Shown: positions 62,147-64,000 of the stretch, in pieces
How the letters are laid out: every line of letters begins with the position of its first letter
How positions within the stretch are numbered: the stretch's first letter is position 1
From: Vibrio rumoiensis 1S-45
GTDB taxonomy: Bacteria > Pseudomonadota > Gammaproteobacteria > Enterobacterales > Vibrionaceae
Assembly: GCF_000286955.2 (NCBI RefSeq)
Contig: NZ_AJYK02000052.1
Location: forward strand, 1-64,000
Length of the DNA: 64,000 nucleotides
Reading direction: 5' to 3'
Notes under the pieces: model-generated
Databases searched by the model: none
Told to the model about the DNA's origin: nothing
What the model saw: the letters and a program-made list of their open reading frames with translations, nothing else
Position numbers and translations under genes: made by a program

Positions 62147-62284
62147 ATGGCGCTCTTGAAAATGCACATCCTTATCCTCATTTATCTAATCATAAGAACG
62201 TATGTACTTGTCTTATTGACGTTGCAGTGGTGTGACCATGTTAGTTGTCATTACTTGTCGCTTTTCTGCAATGTTCATAGTTGA
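62147..62284 (+). CDS. Putative small hydrophobic peptide, 45 aa
   Basis: A 45-codon ORF starts MALLKMHILILIYLIIRTYV, rich in Leu and Ile like a membrane segment or leader peptide, then turns Cys- and His-rich (WCDHVSCHYLSLFCN). GGGAGA lies about seven bases before the ATG, a good ribosome binding site. It occupies the middle of the 386-base gap between avtA and the old yellow enzyme gene. I do not recognise it; it may be a small membrane protein, an upstream leader, or chance. Confidence 0.4.
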   Translation: MALLKMHILILIYLIIRTYVLVLLTLQWCDHVSCHYLSLFCNVHS

Positions 62285-62367
62285 GTATAAAACAATACGA
62301 CAACTCTCCACTCTGGTTGATTCTTGTAACCATGAGCCCTTTATTTTCGCTGCACTAGGATATCATT

Positions 62368-63411
62368 ATGACTGACATGTTATTTCAACCTTATCGTCTC
62401 AACGATACGTTAACTTTATCTAACCGCATTACCATGGCACCTTTAACTCGCTGTATGGCTGATGATGATTTGGTACCAACGGATCAAATGGTCGCTTATT
62501 ACGCTCGTCGCGCTGATGTGGGTTTGATCATTAGCGAAGCGACCATCATTCGTGCCGATGGCCAAGGTTTTCCAAATACACCGGGGTTATTTACTCAGGC
62601 GCAAATTGACGGTTGGAAGAAAGTTACTTCAGCGGTACATGACAATGGCGGCAAGATTTTTGCTCAGTTATGGCATTTAGGTCGCCAAGCGCATTCGCAT
62701 TATTTTGGAGAAGGCACGGTTTATGCACCTTCTGCCCTGCAAATTGAGGGTACTTTACCTCGTGCGCGTGACTTTCATTATGAGATGCCAAAAGCGGCTA
62801 GCCATGACGAGATTGCTCAATTGGTAGCGGATTACACTCAAGCGGCTAAAAACGCAATTGAAGCTGGGTTTGATGGGGTAGAAATTCATGCAGCTAACGG
62901 TTATTTAATTGATCAATTCCTGCATTTTGATACTAACCGTCGTGATGATGAATACGGTCAAACAGTCGAAAATATGTCACGTTTTGCACTCGACATTACT
63001 GATTCAATTAGTGCGGCCATTGGCAAAGATCGTACGGCGATTCGCTTGTCTCCAGCGGCTTATACTCACATTGAAATTGATGCTCGTGATAAGGAAGTAT
63101 TTGATTACCTGTTAGCTCAGCTGTCAGAGCGAGATCTTGCTTATGTGCATGCTGGTATTTTTGATGACAGCGTGGTGTACGAGCACTTAGGCGGTAAAGT
63201 TTCTGAATACATGCGTAAGCAGTTTAAAGGTCACTTTATGGCGGTGGGGGGTTACTCGCCTAATCAAGCGGCGAATCATATTGCGAACAATGATTTTGAT
63301 TTGATTGCGATTGGTCGACCATTAATCGCCAATCCAGATTACATTGAAAAAGTAAAAACAGGCCAACCACTGACGGAATACAATGTCGATATGTTGGCTG
63401 AATTGGTTTAA
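62368..63411 (+). CDS. Old yellow enzyme family alkene reductase (NemA-like)
   Basis: This 347-residue FMN TIM barrel reduces activated C=C bonds of enones or nitro compounds with NAD(P)H. MLFQPYRLNDTLTLSNRITMAPLTRC, of which NRITMAPLTRC is the signature, FAQLWHLGRQAH, the AANGYLIDQFL segment and AVGGYSPNQA near the C-terminus are the FMN and substrate contacts. It resembles E. coli NemA, though a NemR regulator is not adjacent. The physiological substrate is unknown; electrophile detoxification is the usual inference. Confidence 0.9.
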   Translation: MTDMLFQPYRLNDTLTLSNRITMAPLTRCMADDDLVPTDQMVAYYARRADVGLIISEATIIRADGQGFPNTPGLFTQAQIDGWKKVTSAVHDNGGKIFAQLWHLGRQAHSHYFGEGTVYAPSALQIEGTLPRARDFHYEMPKAASHDEIAQLVADYTQAAKNAIEAGFDGVEIHAANGYLIDQFLHFDTNRRDDEYGQTVENMSRFALDITDSISAAIGKDRTAIRLSPAAYTHIEIDARDKEVFDYLLAQLSERDLAYVHAGIFDDSVVYEHLGGKVSEYMRKQFKGHFMAVGGYSPNQAANHIANNDFDLIAIGRPLIANPDYIEKVKTGQPLTEYNVDMLAELV

Positions 63412-63438
63412 AAACCCCAAGCGATAATGAAAAATAAT

Positions 63439-63476
63439 AAGCCCAGTGAGCAGTGATGCTGACTGGGCTTTGTTTT
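63439..63476. terminator. Terminator after the old yellow enzyme gene
   Basis: AAGCCCAGT (63439-63447) pairs with ACTGGGCTT (63462-63470), with inner AGC/GCT, followed by TGTTTTG. It lies between convergent genes. Confidence 0.87.
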
Positions 63477-63518
63477 GTTGGTAATGTTATTTTTAGATGA
63501 ATTTTCAACCTTCCTAGG

Positions 63519-64000
63519 TCAAACAAACGCATCCCAATCAATCTTAGTGATACGCTCATCGGCGATATACACCAACACATCACCTTGCTTAATTGCGTGC
63601 TCTAACGGAGGGTTCAGTGCTAAACCTTCGCCTTGGTTAATCGCAATTAGAATCGCATCATATTTCTGCTTAAAACGTGAAAATACCGTATTAAAGCTGG
63701 TGGCTTGGCCTTGATAGGTCACCATGTATTGAGTCATGCCTAAAGCGTTATTTACTAACTCATAATGCAGTTGGCTTGAGCCGGGATCGACTGCCGACTT
63801 CGCTATCATTTCTGACGCAATGGATGGAATACATTCCACATTTTTACAATGTTGTTTGAGTAGGGTGCCTAAATGGGCATCCCTAAAGTAAGTCACGATG
63901 TGAGCGTTAGGGTTTTCATTGGCGCAATTTAGCCCAGCAGCCATAATGTCGTTATCACTGTCTAAATCAATAATGATGGTTTTGGCTTTACTGACACCCG
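63519..64000 (-). CDS. TrkA-N (RCK) potassium channel protein, 5' end beyond window
   Basis: The reading frame is open through the window edge; the ATG at 63944 is internal, since KTIIIDLDSDNDIMAAGLNC reads continuously across it. The visible part is the second half of a Rossmann RCK domain (the Asp after the beta strand in IIIDLDSDND, then HIVTYFRDAHLGTLLKQH), and a C-terminal TrkA-C-like segment ending ADERITKIDWDAF. Such domains gate K+ channels in response to ligands. Whether membrane segments precede it, as in Kch-type channels, lies outside the window. Confidence 0.75.
   Translation of the reverse strand, partial: GVSKAKTIIIDLDSDNDIMAAGLNCANENPNAHIVTYFRDAHLGTLLKQHCKNVECIPSIASEMIAKSAVDPGSSQLHYELVNNALGMTQYMVTYQGQATSFNTVFSRFKQKYDAILIAINQGEGLALNPPLEHAIKQGDVLVYIADERITKIDWDAFV

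Overview
The window is the replication-origin region of the main chromosome of a Vibrionaceae bacterium. The evidence is an E. coli-type oriC between mnmG and mioC, the rpmH-rnpA-yidD-yidC-mnmE block, dnaA-dnaN-recF-gyrB, the atp operon beside parAB, and neighbourhoods such as purEK / topA-zinc-finger / smg / dprA / LysM and ccoG / srkA / dsbA / comM that are typical of Vibrio. Almost everything is core genome. I see no rRNA or tRNA gene, insertion sequence, prophage, integron or CRISPR array.

Layout. 1-3.3 kb: a gamma-carbonic-anhydrase-like gene faces the tsaC-hemF-aroE-yrdB operon. 3.4-5.2 kb: purEK behind a near-consensus PurR box. 5.2-8.7 kb: the minus-strand LysM-dprA-smg-yrdD genes. 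8.8-14.7 kb: def, fmt, rsmB, trkA, trkH. 14.7-20.3 kb: trhA-like, Spo0M-like, a small basic ORF, yihD, ccoG, srkA, dsbA. 20.3-28.8 kb: comM, then the attenuator-controlled ilvL-ilvGMEDA operon. 28.8-31.1 kb: the divergent punR/punC pair. 31.2-44.1 kb: on the minus strand glmU, atpIBEFHAGDC, parBA, rsmG and mnmG. 44.1-44.6 kb: oriC. 44.6-49.1 kb: mioC, mnmE, yidC, yidD, rnpA, rpmH. 49.2-53.4 kb: an amino-acid ABC uptake system with a YddA/SbmA-like ABC protein inside it. 53.4-59.9 kb: dnaA, dnaN, recF, gyrB. 59.9-64 kb: a heat-shock gene with a sigma32-like promoter and a ROSE-like RNA thermometer, avtA, an old yellow enzyme gene, and the truncated end of a TrkA-N potassium-channel gene.

The genes form coherent modules: origin control (oriC, DnaA and its boxes, SeqA-type GATC clusters, ParAB, a parS-like site in recF), energy and membrane biogenesis (F1Fo ATPase, YidC), branched-chain amino acid synthesis (ilv, avtA), purine synthesis and transport (purEK, punRC), potassium uptake (TrkAH), tRNA/rRNA modification (MnmE/G, TsaC, RsmB, RsmG, Fmt/Def) and natural competence (DprA, ComM).

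The most notable anomalies are two broken core genes. ilvA (threonine deaminase) and atpF (ATP synthase subunit b) each need one added base to restore full family length. Either the strain carries two striking mutations or the sequence has single-base deletion errors. Other points worth a look are a dispersed intergenic repeat sitting inside the ilv operon, the ROSE-like thermometer, a hairpin between the Shine-Dalgarno and start codon of srkA, two small unannotated ORFs, a parS-like site in recF, and the placement of the ilv-to-aroE block on the opposite side of oriC from where I recall it in V. cholerae.
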